Shown: positions 38,361 to 47,105, numbered from the stretch's first letter. The stretch: DNA of 64,000 bases from Acinetobacter piscicola (GCF_002233755.1 NZ_NIFO01000022.1:18683-82682), one strand, 5' to 3'. The notes: a model not told the origin generated them from the sequence alone. Translations and numbers: made by a program.

Positions 38361-38565
38361 AAGCCATCATTTCATAAAAATAACGATTTTCAATTTAGCT
38401 ATTTCTTTTGCTATGCTCATTTATCTAAAATTTAAGCTTAAAATATGAAAGCTTTATGACAATCGCTACATTCGTTAAAATATACTACCCATTCTCATAC
38501 ATTTTTCATTGGCAATTTTGCTATTCTTTCAGTCAAATCAGACAATTAAATACTTAGGTTTAAAC

Positions 38566-38913
38566 ATGCTTAAAATTTATGGAATCAAAAACTGTAACTC
38601 AATGAAAAAGGCTTTTGACCTACTGACCGAACTCGGTTTGAACTACGAATTTCACGACTACAAGAAACAAGGGATCGATGCAGAAACGATCAAAGTTTGG
38701 TTAAAACAGATTCCACAAGATATTCTTTTAAATAAAAAAGGCACAACTTGGAAAAAACTCAGCGAACAAGAGCAACAACTTGCCCTTTCAAACCAAGAAG
38801 AGCTAATTAAAGCATTAACTGCACATACAAGTTTAATTAAACGCCCTGTGATTGATCAAAATGGTGAATATGTAGTTGGTTTTGATGAAGACAAAATCAA
38901 AGCGTTGAAGTAA
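38566..38913 (+). CDS. ArsC/YffB-family reductase-like protein
   Basis: 115 residues with a thioredoxin-like fold. The start MLKIYGIKNCNSMKKAFDLL has the single catalytic-type Cys of the ArsC family (Cys10), then LNYEFHDYKKQGID and the ending SLIKRPVIDQNGEYVVGFDEDKIKAL, where RPVI is the conserved Arg-Pro motif. The short YffB/Spx-like length suggests a glutathione-dependent thiol reductase rather than a dedicated arsenate reductase; no ars operon is nearby. The open frame starts at 38509, but ATG 38566 matches homologues. Confidence 0.85.
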   Translation: MLKIYGIKNCNSMKKAFDLLTELGLNYEFHDYKKQGIDAETIKVWLKQIPQDILLNKKGTTWKKLSEQEQQLALSNQEELIKALTAHTSLIKRPVIDQNGEYVVGFDEDKIKALK

Positions 38914-38930
38914 TAGATTTTGAAAATGAA

Positions 38931-38957
38931 AAACCCGATCAATTGATCGGGTTTTTT
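38931..38957. terminator. Bidirectional terminator after the ArsC-like gene
   Basis: A perfect palindrome AAACCCGATCAA/TTGATCGGGTTT (38931-38954) with T-run on the plus strand. It serves the gene ending at 38913 and the convergent DUF2147 gene ending at 38975. Confidence 0.9.
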
Positions 38958-38974
38958 TGTACAGGAGAATTCGA

Positions 38975-39406
38975 TTAATTCGCACGAACCCAAGTTTGGT
39001 TACGACCAAGCGCAGCAATACCAATATAACCACGCAATTTCAATTGGTTACCAGCGAGCTCTGCTTTTAATTTATAAGTCTTACCATTTTTTGGATCTAG
39101 AATAGAACCATTATCATAGTTTTTACCACCAACGTTCTTCAATCCAGTCACAATGGTTACGCCTTTTAAAGACTTATTGTGGTAAGGACCTTCACATTTA
39201 ACACAAGCATTTTCTTCGCCAGGTGTTAACACATTTTGAATGGTTGCATTCAGCGTTCCATTTTTCTGTTCTGTGAATTTCACAACTGCTTTAGGTTGTT
39301 TCGTTGTATCGTCAATTGTTTTCCACACAGTTCCATTTAATGGATCTGCAGCATTTGCGAAAACTGTTGCAGATAGTAATCCCAGTGCAAGAGCAATTTT
39401 TTTCAT
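38975..39406 (-). CDS. DUF2147 family exported protein
   Basis: 143 residues from ATG 39404-39406, with a Sec signal peptide (MKKIALALGLLSATVFANA). The mature chain begins ADPLNGTVWKTIDD and contains the DUF2147 pattern: KFTEQKNGTLNATIQNVLTPG, a CVKCEGPYHNKSLKG segment and YIGIAALGRNQTW near the end. The two Cys of CVKC could form a disulfide or bind metal. Periplasmic, function unknown. The frame is open for 7 more codons upstream. It is divergent from an esterase gene, and the intervening 150 bp hold two copies of an operator-like sequence. Confidence 0.85.
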   Translation of the reverse strand: MKKIALALGLLSATVFANAADPLNGTVWKTIDDTTKQPKAVVKFTEQKNGTLNATIQNVLTPGEENACVKCEGPYHNKSLKGVTIVTGLKNVGGKNYDNGSILDPKNGKTYKLKAELAGNQLKLRGYIGIAALGRNQTWVRAN

Positions 39407-39432
39407 TGTTTTGTTTTCCCTAGTCATTTATG

Positions 39433-39494
39433 ACACTATATAGTATTAAAAACTTACAGCCAATTAGCAATTTTTGTCTGTGACTATATAGTGT
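39433..39494. promoter_or_regulatory. Twin inverted operator-like sites between DUF2147 and esterase genes
   Basis: ACACTATATAGT (39433-39444) and ACTATATAGTGT (39483-39494) are exact reverse complements, 38 bp apart. The inner ACTATATAGT is itself a palindrome. Each copy contains TATAGT, which can be the -10 box of the divergent gene it faces, so a repressor binding here would cover both promoters. A related TGACACTATATTGTCA lies at 51938-51953. Confidence 0.55.
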
Positions 39495-39560
39495 ACCCTT
39501 GTAAGAATTGTTGGTAAATCCACAAAAATAATGATTGAATTTCAAAAAAATGGAAGAAAC

Positions 39561-40475
39561 ATGAAGATTAATCCTGTACTGAAACAATATTTTACAGAAT
39601 CGATTTTGAAAGCGAGCTTTAAATATCCCAGCCGCTTTGATCTTCCACCAACCATAGTACGCTTTGGGATGGAACAACTTTCCCGTATTTTTCCTCAGCG
39701 TAAAGATGTTCAAATTCGAACCTTACTTGTCGCAGGTATTCGTGCAGAAGAAATCAAACCTCAAGCACATTCCACACAAATGATCTTACATATTCATGGT
39801 GGTGCTTTTTTTGTGGGTTCTTTAAATACACATCGTGCATTTTTATCAGAAATCGCTGCCAGAACTCAGATGCAAATCTTGCATTTAGATTATCCACTTG
39901 CACCAGAAAATCGCTTTCCTGAGGCAGGAGATGCGATTTATGATGTTTATCAACAACTTCTTTCCCAAGGCATTTTGCCTAAAGATATTATTATTTCAGG
40001 TGATTCGTGTGGTGCAAATTTAGCTTTAGCACTGGCTTTGAGAATAAAAGAAGAGAATAAACATCAACTTCCTAGTGGGCTGATGTTGATGTCACCTTTT
40101 TTAGACTTAACACTCACAGGCGAGTCGCTACGTTATAACCAAAAACATGATGCATTATTGTCCATAGAAGCACTTGAAACAGGCATTGAATATTACGTTC
40201 CTCAACATTTAGATCGTTCTTTATCCCCTCTTTCACCTATCTTTGGAGATTTCGAAGGACTTCCTCCGACATTAGTACAAATTGGTTCAAAAGAAATTCT
40301 TTTATCTGATGCGCAACGTTTTGAAGAAAAAGCTAAAGCCGCACATGTTAAGGTTGTTTACAAGCTCTATACAGGCATGTGGCACAATTTCCAAATGTTT
40401 AGTCCGTGGTTTGATGAAGCAAAACGTTCACTTGCAGATATTGCTGAATTTGCCCATCACCTTGATCGTGATTAA
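39561..40475 (+). CDS. Alpha/beta hydrolase, hormone-sensitive-lipase-type esterase
   Basis: 304 residues from the ATG at 39561, which follows GGAAGAA; the frame also opens at 39531 without a good ribosome site. The HSL family motifs are present: the oxyanion HGGAFFVGS (about residue 80), the nucleophile GDSCGANLALALAL (about 150), and a C-terminal YTGMWHNFQMF with the catalytic His. The acid residue is probably in SKEILLSDAQRF. No signal peptide, so cytoplasmic. Likely a short-chain carboxylesterase or lipase; substrate unknown. Confidence 0.88.
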   Translation: MKINPVLKQYFTESILKASFKYPSRFDLPPTIVRFGMEQLSRIFPQRKDVQIRTLLVAGIRAEEIKPQAHSTQMILHIHGGAFFVGSLNTHRAFLSEIAARTQMQILHLDYPLAPENRFPEAGDAIYDVYQQLLSQGILPKDIIISGDSCGANLALALALRIKEENKHQLPSGLMLMSPFLDLTLTGESLRYNQKHDALLSIEALETGIEYYVPQHLDRSLSPLSPIFGDFEGLPPTLVQIGSKEILLSDAQRFEEKAKAAHVKVVYKLYTGMWHNFQMFSPWFDEAKRSLADIAEFAHHLDRD

Positions 40476-40904
40476 TAATGGAGAAGCTGATCTTTATAAT
40501 ATTTTAATTAAAAATTGTGATATATAAATCATATATTTATATATCATTTTATTTTCAACATTGTTTATATCAAAATTTTAAATAAAATATGTTACAAAAA
40601 TATTTTTTATTAAAAAAATAAGTTCCTTTATAAAACCAAAAAATATAATTTTTTTAAAATCAATATTTTATCTATTTTTAATTTAATTTAATTAATACGC
40701 TTTATTATAAGCATATTTTAAATAGATTATTTATCCACCCTAAGACCAAATAATTATTCATTTTTACTGAAAAACTCATCACAATTTTGACTATAATGAA
40801 TATATCTATCAATAATTTATATAAACTTTAATTTGAATCTACCCAAATAAGTTGCTACATTTGTAACGTAACACAATAAAAATCGAGCGTATGGGTAGAA
40901 AAAG
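40476..40904. other. Very AT-rich intergenic region between esterase and GGDEF genes
   Basis: 429 bp, notably richer in A/T than the surroundings, with runs such as TATATAAATCATATATTTATATATC around 40520-40545 (given as position, one short part shown). No coding potential. It should contain the promoter of the GGDEF-type gene at 40905 and may be an H-NS-like silencing target. Confidence 0.45.
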
Positions 40905-41507
40905 ATGCGAAATAAGGTATATTCAAACAGACGCCGTAGAATTCATTCATTATTCAATCAAGTATTGAAGACGTCTTTTATTTCAAAATTAATGGGAAAA
41001 AATCAGCCCGATAATCATTTAGAAATAGATTCTGTTACGGGTATTTACAATCAATTTGCTATAAATAATTATCTGAAAGAGCTGTCTCCGCAACCTGAGT
41101 CAAATTTTGGTATTATTTTATTAAGCCTAGATAATTTTAAGCAAGTTAAAGAAAAATATAACCAAAAGACTGCAAATAAAGCTTTGATTGCAACAGCACA
41201 ACAACTAACACATCATATTCGTGATACAGATTTAGTGGGTCGTTATAGTGAATCTGAATTTATTATCATTTTAGGCGACGTGACTCAAAATCAAGCAATT
41301 GGCATCGCAGATCGCCTCACCAATGTAGTCAATAAAAATGTGCTAAAGGCAAATCGTAAAAATGTTGCATTAAAAGCCAGTTGTGGTGTGTCTGTTTCAG
41401 AAAAAGACTCCATTAGCGATGAGGTTCTTCAGCAAGCAGATCAAGCTTTATACTTAGCGAAAACCAATGGTGTTAGTTTTAATTCAAATACTCACCTTTT
41501 GTCTTAA
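40905..41507 (+). CDS. Degenerate GGDEF-domain protein retaining an I-site
   Basis: 200 residues, no membrane segment. Residues about 38-195 form one GGDEF domain: DSVTGIYNQFAINNYL, ILLSLDNFKQVKEKYNQ, RDTDLVGRYSESEFIIIL. The active-site GGDEF is replaced by SESEF (residues 115-119), and the first metal-binding Asp of the consensus is Ser74. Diguanylate cyclase activity is therefore unlikely. The RxxD inhibitory site (RDTD) five residues before the motif is intact, so it could act as a c-di-GMP receptor. It lies 390 bp upstream of an intact diguanylate cyclase on the same strand. Confidence 0.8.
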   Translation: MRNKVYSNRRRRIHSLFNQVLKTSFISKLMGKNQPDNHLEIDSVTGIYNQFAINNYLKELSPQPESNFGIILLSLDNFKQVKEKYNQKTANKALIATAQQLTHHIRDTDLVGRYSESEFIIILGDVTQNQAIGIADRLTNVVNKNVLKANRKNVALKASCGVSVSEKDSISDEVLQQADQALYLAKTNGVSFNSNTHLLS

Positions 41508-41896
41508 TACACTATGCTACCCTAAAATAAGTTTATATATGAATGACTTATTTTAGGGAGCTGTCCAGCTTTGAAATATGTTTTTGAAGATCAAGCTAAA
41601 ATGATCAATATAGAATTATGCTGAATATCTAATAAATCTATCATTATGCAAAGCAATATATCGACTCTTTGAATTTAAATAAATTTATCACTTTTTATTT
41701 AATTTACAATAAATTAGATGCATTTTTCAGAGTATAATACTCTGCTATTTCAACACCACTGTTCTGTTTAACTTATCTTTTATATACACAATCAAAGCAA
41801 ATTGTATATAATTCAATCACTATAATTAAATTTACTTAATCAATTGAAAATAAATTTTTTTATTACTTTTCCAAATTTTAAATGGATTGAAGAGAA
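41508..41896 (+). other. Intergenic region between the two GGDEF genes, with hairpin
   Basis: A perfect 13-bp-arm inverted repeat, CCCTAAAATAAGT (41520-41532) and ACTTATTTTAGGG (41546-41558), lies right after the first gene and could end its transcript, though without a T-run. The remaining sequence is AT-rich with no reading frame and should hold the promoter of the cyclase gene. Confidence 0.45.
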
Positions 41897-43072
41897 ATGA
41901 CTTTTTTCAACACAAGAAAGGATAAATTCCTCAAAAAGCTACAAAATCAATTTAACTCACATATCATTATGAATTGGAGTAATGTCCATAAATGTATGCT
42001 TGTCCTGATGCTTACTCTAGGTATGCATTTTTTATGGATCGCGTGGAAATTATTTATTATTTTAAATCCAATACTTTGGCAATGGGTTGATTTACCTTTG
42101 CTAAAATCACAAATTTTTTTCAATATTTATGCTGCTATTCTTGTTTCCCATCTGATTGTTTTTTGTTATTTTTTTCAAAAAGAAGTATGGGCAAATACCA
42201 TTCTGCCTCATATTGTTCTTGCTATTTTTGTGAATGTCTTACTTGTTGATGGTTTTTTAGTGGGTATCTATAGCCCTGCAACTATTTTTGCATTTGTCTC
42301 TATCTCTGGTTTAGGCCTCATACTATTCGATAGAAAGATTGTTTATATTCAACTCATTATAGCAATCACGGTGTACTTTACACTTATGTATTGTACGTAT
42401 CACAAAATAATTCCATATGCGCCTTTATTTAGCGACAACTTATTAGATTATAAACCTCGTCACAATTTATTTTGGATTGTGAGCATGATGTATTTCATTA
42501 TTCCTATACTTATTTCATGCTTTACTTTATGTGAGATCTTACTGACACAATGGCGTCATCGAGAATCAATCATTAAAAATTTAAGCCAAACAGATCCTCT
42601 TACCAATTTATATAATCGTCGGTTTTTTAATGAAAGGCTCAACTTCATTCAAAAAAATCAATCACATTACGCTATTATTTTGATGGATATTGATCACTTT
42701 AAATCAATTAACGACCAATATGGCCACCATATCGGTGATGAAGTCCTACAACGTGTTGCACACTTACTGTCCTCTCAAACACGAAATACAGATATTGTCG
42801 CGCGGTATGGCGGTGAAGAATTTATTATTGCTTTACCTGACACATCATTGGCCGTTGCACAAGAGATTGCTGAACGCTGTCGTTTAATCATTCAGAATGA
42901 AATTCTAGAAACGCTTGAACATAAAAATATCCAATTCACTGCAAGTTTTGGTGTCGCTACCTCTACATATGGTACCCATATCAACAAGATCATCCATCTC
43001 GCTGATCAAGCTTTATATCATGCAAAACAACTCGGTAGAAACCAAGTCCAACTCTATACAGAGCTGTACTAA
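41897..43072 (+). CDS. Membrane-bound diguanylate cyclase
   Basis: 391 residues. The N-terminal half has about six hydrophobic helices (LVLMLTLGMHFLWIAWKL, IFFNIYAAILVSHLIVFCYF, ILPHIVLAIFVNVLLVDGFL, VSISGLGLILFDRK and others), so it is an inner-membrane sensor. The C-terminal GGDEF domain from about residue 225 has ILMDIDHFKSINDQYGHHIGDE (in part), the metal Asp pair, the I-site RNTD and the active motif GGEEF. It should make c-di-GMP and be product-inhibited. AAGAGAA precedes the ATG. No PAS or other known sensor domain is visible. Confidence 0.93.
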   Translation: MTFFNTRKDKFLKKLQNQFNSHIIMNWSNVHKCMLVLMLTLGMHFLWIAWKLFIILNPILWQWVDLPLLKSQIFFNIYAAILVSHLIVFCYFFQKEVWANTILPHIVLAIFVNVLLVDGFLVGIYSPATIFAFVSISGLGLILFDRKIVYIQLIIAITVYFTLMYCTYHKIIPYAPLFSDNLLDYKPRHNLFWIVSMMYFIIPILISCFTLCEILLTQWRHRESIIKNLSQTDPLTNLYNRRFFNERLNFIQKNQSHYAIILMDIDHFKSINDQYGHHIGDEVLQRVAHLLSSQTRNTDIVARYGGEEFIIALPDTSLAVAQEIAERCRLIIQNEILETLEHKNIQFTASFGVATSTYGTHINKIIHLADQALYHAKQLGRNQVQLYTELY

Positions 43073-43088
43073 CTGCGTTGCAATATTC

Positions 43089-43784
43089 CTATGCGCCTGA
43101 TGAATCCTGTTGAGTTCGGTATGGCTCTTCACATGCGACAAAAACATGTTCTGCTTTCGCTTCTGCAATCCATTGTTGCACTGCTGCTAGGTTCAATATG
43201 CTTTGCATATAGCGCTGATTCAGATCAGATACAGGAATACCATAGCCAATAAAACGCATGACCACTGGAGCAAAGAAAGCATCAACGATACTAAACTCAT
43301 CTCCACACAGAAAACTATTTTGGCTCGGTCGTTCAGCCCATAAGGCTTCAATCCGTTTCACATCTTGTTGCAATTGCGGATTTTCCAACCAAAGCTTAGC
43401 ACCTACTTCAGCTAGATCTGCATCAAGATTCATATCGCATGTACTGCGTAAAGTCATAAAACTACTATGCATTTCAGCACTCATCGATCGCGCACGTGCT
43501 CTTTGCTTTTTATCCTTCGGCCACAGTGATTTTTCTGGAAATGTTTCTGCTAAGTATTCACAAATTGCCAATGAATCCCAAATCAAAAGTTCATCATCTT
43601 TCAATGCAGGAACCTTACCAGTAGGGTTAATTGTTAATATTGTTTTTTTAAAAGGACTCTCGAGCTTGAAATCATCAAAGGGAATCAAATGTTCTTTAAA
43701 GTGAATATCAAAATGTTTTAAAACGAGCCAAGGACGCATAGACCACGTTGAATAATTTTTATTGCCAATAAATAAGTCTAACAT
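43089..43784 (-). CDS. Glutathione S-transferase family protein
   Basis: 231 residues. The N-terminal thioredoxin-like domain has NKNYSTWSMRPWLVLKHF, with Ser in the catalytic position, and the cis-Pro motif GKVPALKDDELLIWDSLAICEYLA (ES-type glutathione site as DS). The C-terminal helical domain contains FSIVDAFFAPVVMRF, the conserved N-capping region with SxxD. Ser-type bacterial GSTs detoxify electrophiles or act as dehalogenases and isomerases. Both gshA and gshB are in this window, so the cell makes glutathione. GGAGTTTATTCG precedes the ATG. Confidence 0.9.
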   Translation of the reverse strand: MLDLFIGNKNYSTWSMRPWLVLKHFDIHFKEHLIPFDDFKLESPFKKTILTINPTGKVPALKDDELLIWDSLAICEYLAETFPEKSLWPKDKKQRARARSMSAEMHSSFMTLRSTCDMNLDADLAEVGAKLWLENPQLQQDVKRIEALWAERPSQNSFLCGDEFSIVDAFFAPVVMRFIGYGIPVSDLNQRYMQSILNLAAVQQWIAEAKAEHVFVACEEPYRTQQDSSGA

Positions 43785-43894
43785 CGAATAAACTCCTTCA
43801 ATTTCTTCTCAATTTTTATCTTAGAATAGCAATATAAGGCCTATCGAATCATTTTTATACACATATTTTCTATTCAGAATAAACACTTCAGCAA

Positions 43895-43920
43895 TAAAAA
43901 AGAGTAGCTAAACTACTCTT
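43895..43920 (-). terminator. Terminator after the outer-membrane transporter-like gene
   Basis: On the minus strand AAGAGTAG-TTTAG-CTACTCTT followed by TTTT. It lies 39 bp beyond the stop at 43959. Confidence 0.8.
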
Positions 43921-43958
43921 CTTCGTATCGTGACTTTAATTTTTACTGCTGTATTGGC

Positions 43959-44726
43959 TTAGAATAAAAATGAAACACCAAAGCCTGCTTTATAGCTGCG
44001 ATCTTCACCGCTTAAGTCAACACCAATACTACCATCAAACTGAGTGCGATCATTTAAAGCATAGATCAAACCAGACGATAGTCCATATTCATAATCTTGA
44101 CTTTCAGCTTTATGATAAACAAACTCTGAAAAACCTGACAGATTACCTGCAATTTTGTAACCCACTGAAGGAATGGCTGTAATAGACCAGTCACCATCTT
44201 GCACAGCATAGTTCATCACGATTCCAGTATTCACTAAATCGTTATATTTATAATCCAAAGCCGATCCAATGCTATAGATATCATCTTCTGCTGTGAACCC
44301 TTCATTGCCCGTTGCAATCACTGCTTGAGCCAAAATTGCCATAGACAATTTATCATCGTTCAGATCAATGGCTTTTTTAATACCGATAGAAACATCACCC
44401 AAACCTGAGTCATCTTCTTTATCACCTTTGTACTTGGTTTGTGTCCAAGCTGGACCTTGCCAACCCAGTTGTAATTCCATACTTGGTGTCAAACCAGTAC
44501 GCAATAACATATCGCCATTTAGCGTAACTGTTTTTGCCTTTGCACCATCGATTTTGGTTTCGGTATAGGTTGCACTCGGTAGACCTTGCTCCCATGCCAA
44601 TTTTCCGACAGGTGTAATACCAGTACCGAACCCTTCACCAGGGCGGTCGAAGGAAAACTCAGCAGCCATTGCACTGACGCTTAGGCTCGAAACAAGGACT
44701 AGAGTTGCTTTTCTTAAAATTGCCAT
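43959..44726 (-). CDS. Outer-membrane protein of the phenol-degradation MetA-like (transporter) family
   Basis: 255 residues from ATG 44724-44726, with a signal peptide (MAILRKATLVLVSSLSVSAMA) and a beta-barrel-like mature part. It starts FSFDRPGEGFGTGITPVGKLAWEQGLPS, the pattern of the PF13557-type family, and ends AGFGVSFLF with the aromatic terminus of outer-membrane proteins. It sits 15 bp after an ankyrin-repeat gene on the same strand, so the two are probably co-transcribed. An in-frame TTG four codons upstream is an alternative start. Transported substrate unknown. Confidence 0.8.
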   Translation of the reverse strand: MAILRKATLVLVSSLSVSAMAAEFSFDRPGEGFGTGITPVGKLAWEQGLPSATYTETKIDGAKAKTVTLNGDMLLRTGLTPSMELQLGWQGPAWTQTKYKGDKEDDSGLGDVSIGIKKAIDLNDDKLSMAILAQAVIATGNEGFTAEDDIYSIGSALDYKYNDLVNTGIVMNYAVQDGDWSITAIPSVGYKIAGNLSGFSEFVYHKAESQDYEYGLSSGLIYALNDRTQFDGSIGVDLSGEDRSYKAGFGVSFLF

Positions 44727-44741
44727 AATCTGACTCAAAAT

Positions 44742-45284
44742 TTATGCTATTTCTTTAGACATCTTCGCACCGCGACTACGTAATAACTCTAAAGATTCTT
44801 TCTCTTCAGGTAAAGCCTGTGACCAATCTATTTGATCAAATTCACAATCAAAGAATAAATCACTAATCGAAGATAAGATAGTTTTACCTTCTTCATCTTT
44901 GGTATTTGGATCAACTTTATAGTCTAATAGCTTTTGAATCGCTGGCGTACATGCGGCACTTGCTGCATCCCATAAAGGGCCGTAACATTCTTCAGCATCC
45001 CACAAATAGAAATTTGCTTTGGCTTTAATTAATTCATCTAAAATTTCGATATGTGGCTGTAGATCTTGTACTTTTTCTTCAGCACTCAGTGGCTGACCTG
45101 CTTCATAAGCATCACAGACTTTTTCCCACCATTTAAACAGTCCATCAGACCAAATAGAAACAGCTGGACCTTTTTCAGGTTCTATAAAGTTTGGGTCAAA
45201 TCCATCTGCGAGTAAACGTCGAACTTGAGCAATATCTAAATCTTCCAAAGCCTGAACAAAGACTTGCTGCTGTGCTGATAACAT
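44742..45284 (-). CDS. Ankyrin-repeat-like protein
   Basis: 180 residues from ATG 45282-45284 (MLSAQQQVFVQAL), preceded by GAGTG. Ankyrin-type units are VRRLLADGFDPNF (about residue 20) and IQKLLDYKVDPNTKDEEGKTIL (about 125, quoted in part), with a helical stretch between (PHIEILDELIKAKANFYLWD). It has no signal peptide, so it is probably cytoplasmic and acts by binding another protein. It is the first gene of a likely operon with an outer-membrane protein; why these are paired is not known. Confidence 0.7.
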   Translation of the reverse strand: MLSAQQQVFVQALEDLDIAQVRRLLADGFDPNFIEPEKGPAVSIWSDGLFKWWEKVCDAYEAGQPLSAEEKVQDLQPHIEILDELIKAKANFYLWDAEECYGPLWDAASAACTPAIQKLLDYKVDPNTKDEEGKTILSSISDLFFDCEFDQIDWSQALPEEKESLELLRSRGAKMSKEIA

Positions 45285-45444
45285 ATTGATCACTCTATTA
45301 TATTCATATGCCCCATTATGACGAATATTTTCAAAATTACTGAAAAAAATTAATTGCGTCTTATTTTTCTAATTAAAGCAGCATTTATTGTTAATTTCTG
45401 ACAAAGTCAAAACCTTTTGTAACAACATAATCAAATCAACATTC

Positions 45445-45472
45445 ATAAAAAAAGCCCCGCAGGGCTTTTTTC
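45445..45472 (-). terminator. Terminator after the HPF-family gene
   Basis: AAAAAAGCCC and GGGCTTTTTT pair around a short CGCA loop, with T-runs on both strands. It directly abuts the stop codon of the gene ending at 45473. Confidence 0.85.
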
Positions 45473-45823
45473 TTAAACTTCCTCGTCAACTATTTCAAGC
45501 TGACCACCACGAGGATTCTCTTTTTTCTCTAAGATATGTTCTAAACTACGTTTTACTCGCTCTATTGCCCCGTGTAGGGCTAAATCAATATTTTTTGCTT
45601 TATGCGTAACGACAACAGCTTTTAGTCCAGCAGCTTTTGCTTCGACCATACAGCGAATATCGTCATCGCCGCCTTTATCACCATTTTCATCACTTAAATG
45701 AACCGAAAACTGAGTAATACGTTCGCTATGACGTTGAAATTCCTGATGTAACTCTTCTCTCACATATGTAATCAAACGTTCACTATTTTGTATATTTTTA
45801 TCTGTACGGATTTCAATGTTCAT
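45473..45823 (-). CDS. Ribosome hibernation factor, HPF/RaiA family
   Basis: 116 residues of the S30AE fold: MNIEIRTDKNIQNSERLITYV, then TQFSVHLSDENGDKGGDDDIRCMVEAKAAGLKAVVV (two parts) and NIDLALHGAIERVKRSLEHIL. These proteins bind the 30S decoding centre in stationary phase and stop translation. The insertion DENGDKGGDDDIRC around residue 45 is longer than in E. coli YfiA/RaiA, a variant seen in related stress proteins. Monocistronic, with a strong terminator. The exact subclass (HPF, RaiA or a shorter paralogue) is not certain. Confidence 0.8.
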   Translation of the reverse strand: MNIEIRTDKNIQNSERLITYVREELHQEFQRHSERITQFSVHLSDENGDKGGDDDIRCMVEAKAAGLKAVVVTHKAKNIDLALHGAIERVKRSLEHILEKKENPRGGQLEIVDEEV

Positions 45824-46360
45824 AAAATATTATCCTCACATTATCTGAATCTTATTTATTGCACAAAATGATCAATTAACTTTCAATTTTGAGCATGATT
45901 TAAGCTTGCTGCTAACACAGCTTGTCATCTTCAATGAATTGGAACTTTCACTCCTCAATTGAACGAATGAACACCTTTTTATCTGCAGATTCGTGTTCTT
46001 ATACATTCAATATCATGCCATATTCAAAAATATGCAAGCGTATTTTTGAAATTTTAATGAAAAGAATATGAAAAATGACAACTTGTTACTTTATTATATA
46101 ATTTTATGATTTATATATATTTTTATAATTTAAATGTGACTATAATAACGCCTATCAAATTGACTATTGAATCAATTCACATCTTTTAGATTTTTTTCTT
46201 TCAATTTTTCGATTGAAATAAAACACCATTTAAAAATTACCGATAACACACTTTCCTTATCTTGATCTTTACATATTTATTTATTTTTCATCTTATTTTC
46301 ACTTTATTTTTATTGAAGAATCTGTATCCTTGAAGCGCTTTCTTGGGGGAAGATTTTTTC
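45824..46360. other. Intergenic region upstream of the Tsx/OmpK-like gene, with two inverted repeats
   Basis: 537 bp, AT-rich, no coding potential. Two dyads stand out: GAACAC (45969-45974) opposite GTGTTC (45993-45998) with the palindrome ATCTGCAGAT between, and TTCAAAAATA (46023-46032) opposite TATTTTTGAA (46041-46050). They may be operator or terminator sequences. The promoter for the gene at 46361 lies here, with a strong ribosome site GGGGGAAG. Confidence 0.45.
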
Positions 46361-47083
46361 ATGAAACTGACACAAATTGCTGCTATCTGCGCAATCGCTT
46401 CAACTGCAACTTTGGCTCAAGCTACACCAGTTTGGCAAGATTTTAGTATTACTGGACTTTATGGTGAAAACTATGAGTTAACACCAGATGAGAAACAATC
46501 GACCATTACTTTTGAATATGCTGCAAAGCTTCAATATGGTGATTTCTTTGCATTTGCTGACCGCTCGAATAGTGGTGGTCAATCAGATACTTATTTTGAA
46601 GTTTCACCACGTCTAAGCTTAGGTGCTGTTTCTGGTAAAAAGCTTGAATTAGGCCCGATTAAAGATGTACTCATTGCAACCACTTGGGAAGGTGGTGATG
46701 ACATGAACAACTATCTTTACGGTGTTGGTGTAGATTTAGCAATTCCATATTTCCAATATGCACAATTAAATTTCTATCGTGCAAACAATGAAATTCAAGA
46801 AGACGACTATCAAATGACGTTTGCTTACGGCATTCCATTTAAACTTGCTTCTGAAGAGTTCCTTGTAGATGGTTTCCTTGATTGGTCAACAGCAGAAAAA
46901 GATGAAGTTGCGCATAAAAGCGAACTCAACTGGACGACTCAATGGAAATGGAATGCAGGTAAGCACATTTCTCCAAGTACTAAACTTTACTTAGGTATTG
47001 AGCATTCTGTATGGCATAACAAATACGGCGTTCCAAATAAAGACGAAAACAACGTCAGTGCTTTGGTTAAATATCACTTCTAA
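46361..47083 (+). CDS. Outer-membrane protein of the OmpK/Tsx family
   Basis: 240 residues from ATG 46361, which follows GGGGGAAG. The signal peptide is MKLTQIAAICAIASTATLAQA. The mature part begins TPVWQDFSITGLYGENYEL and has the Tsx/OmpK-type barrel pattern: TFEYAAKLQYGDFFAFADRS, EVSPRLSLG, DVLIATTWEGGDDMNNYLYGVGVDL (in part), ending VSALVKYHF with C-terminal Phe. Tsx is a nucleoside channel in E. coli; OmpK proteins are phage receptors in Vibrio. The substrate here is not established. A strong terminator follows at 47106. Confidence 0.85.
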   Translation: MKLTQIAAICAIASTATLAQATPVWQDFSITGLYGENYELTPDEKQSTITFEYAAKLQYGDFFAFADRSNSGGQSDTYFEVSPRLSLGAVSGKKLELGPIKDVLIATTWEGGDDMNNYLYGVGVDLAIPYFQYAQLNFYRANNEIQEDDYQMTFAYGIPFKLASEEFLVDGFLDWSTAEKDEVAHKSELNWTTQWKWNAGKHISPSTKLYLGIEHSVWHNKYGVPNKDENNVSALVKYHF

Positions 47084-47105
47084 GCGATATTTGAATGATG
47101 CATTT

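Noticed and set aside
43258..43704. 148-codon plus-strand open frame inside the GST gene
   Set aside because: Shadow of the GST frame; no ribosome site and no recognisable protein.
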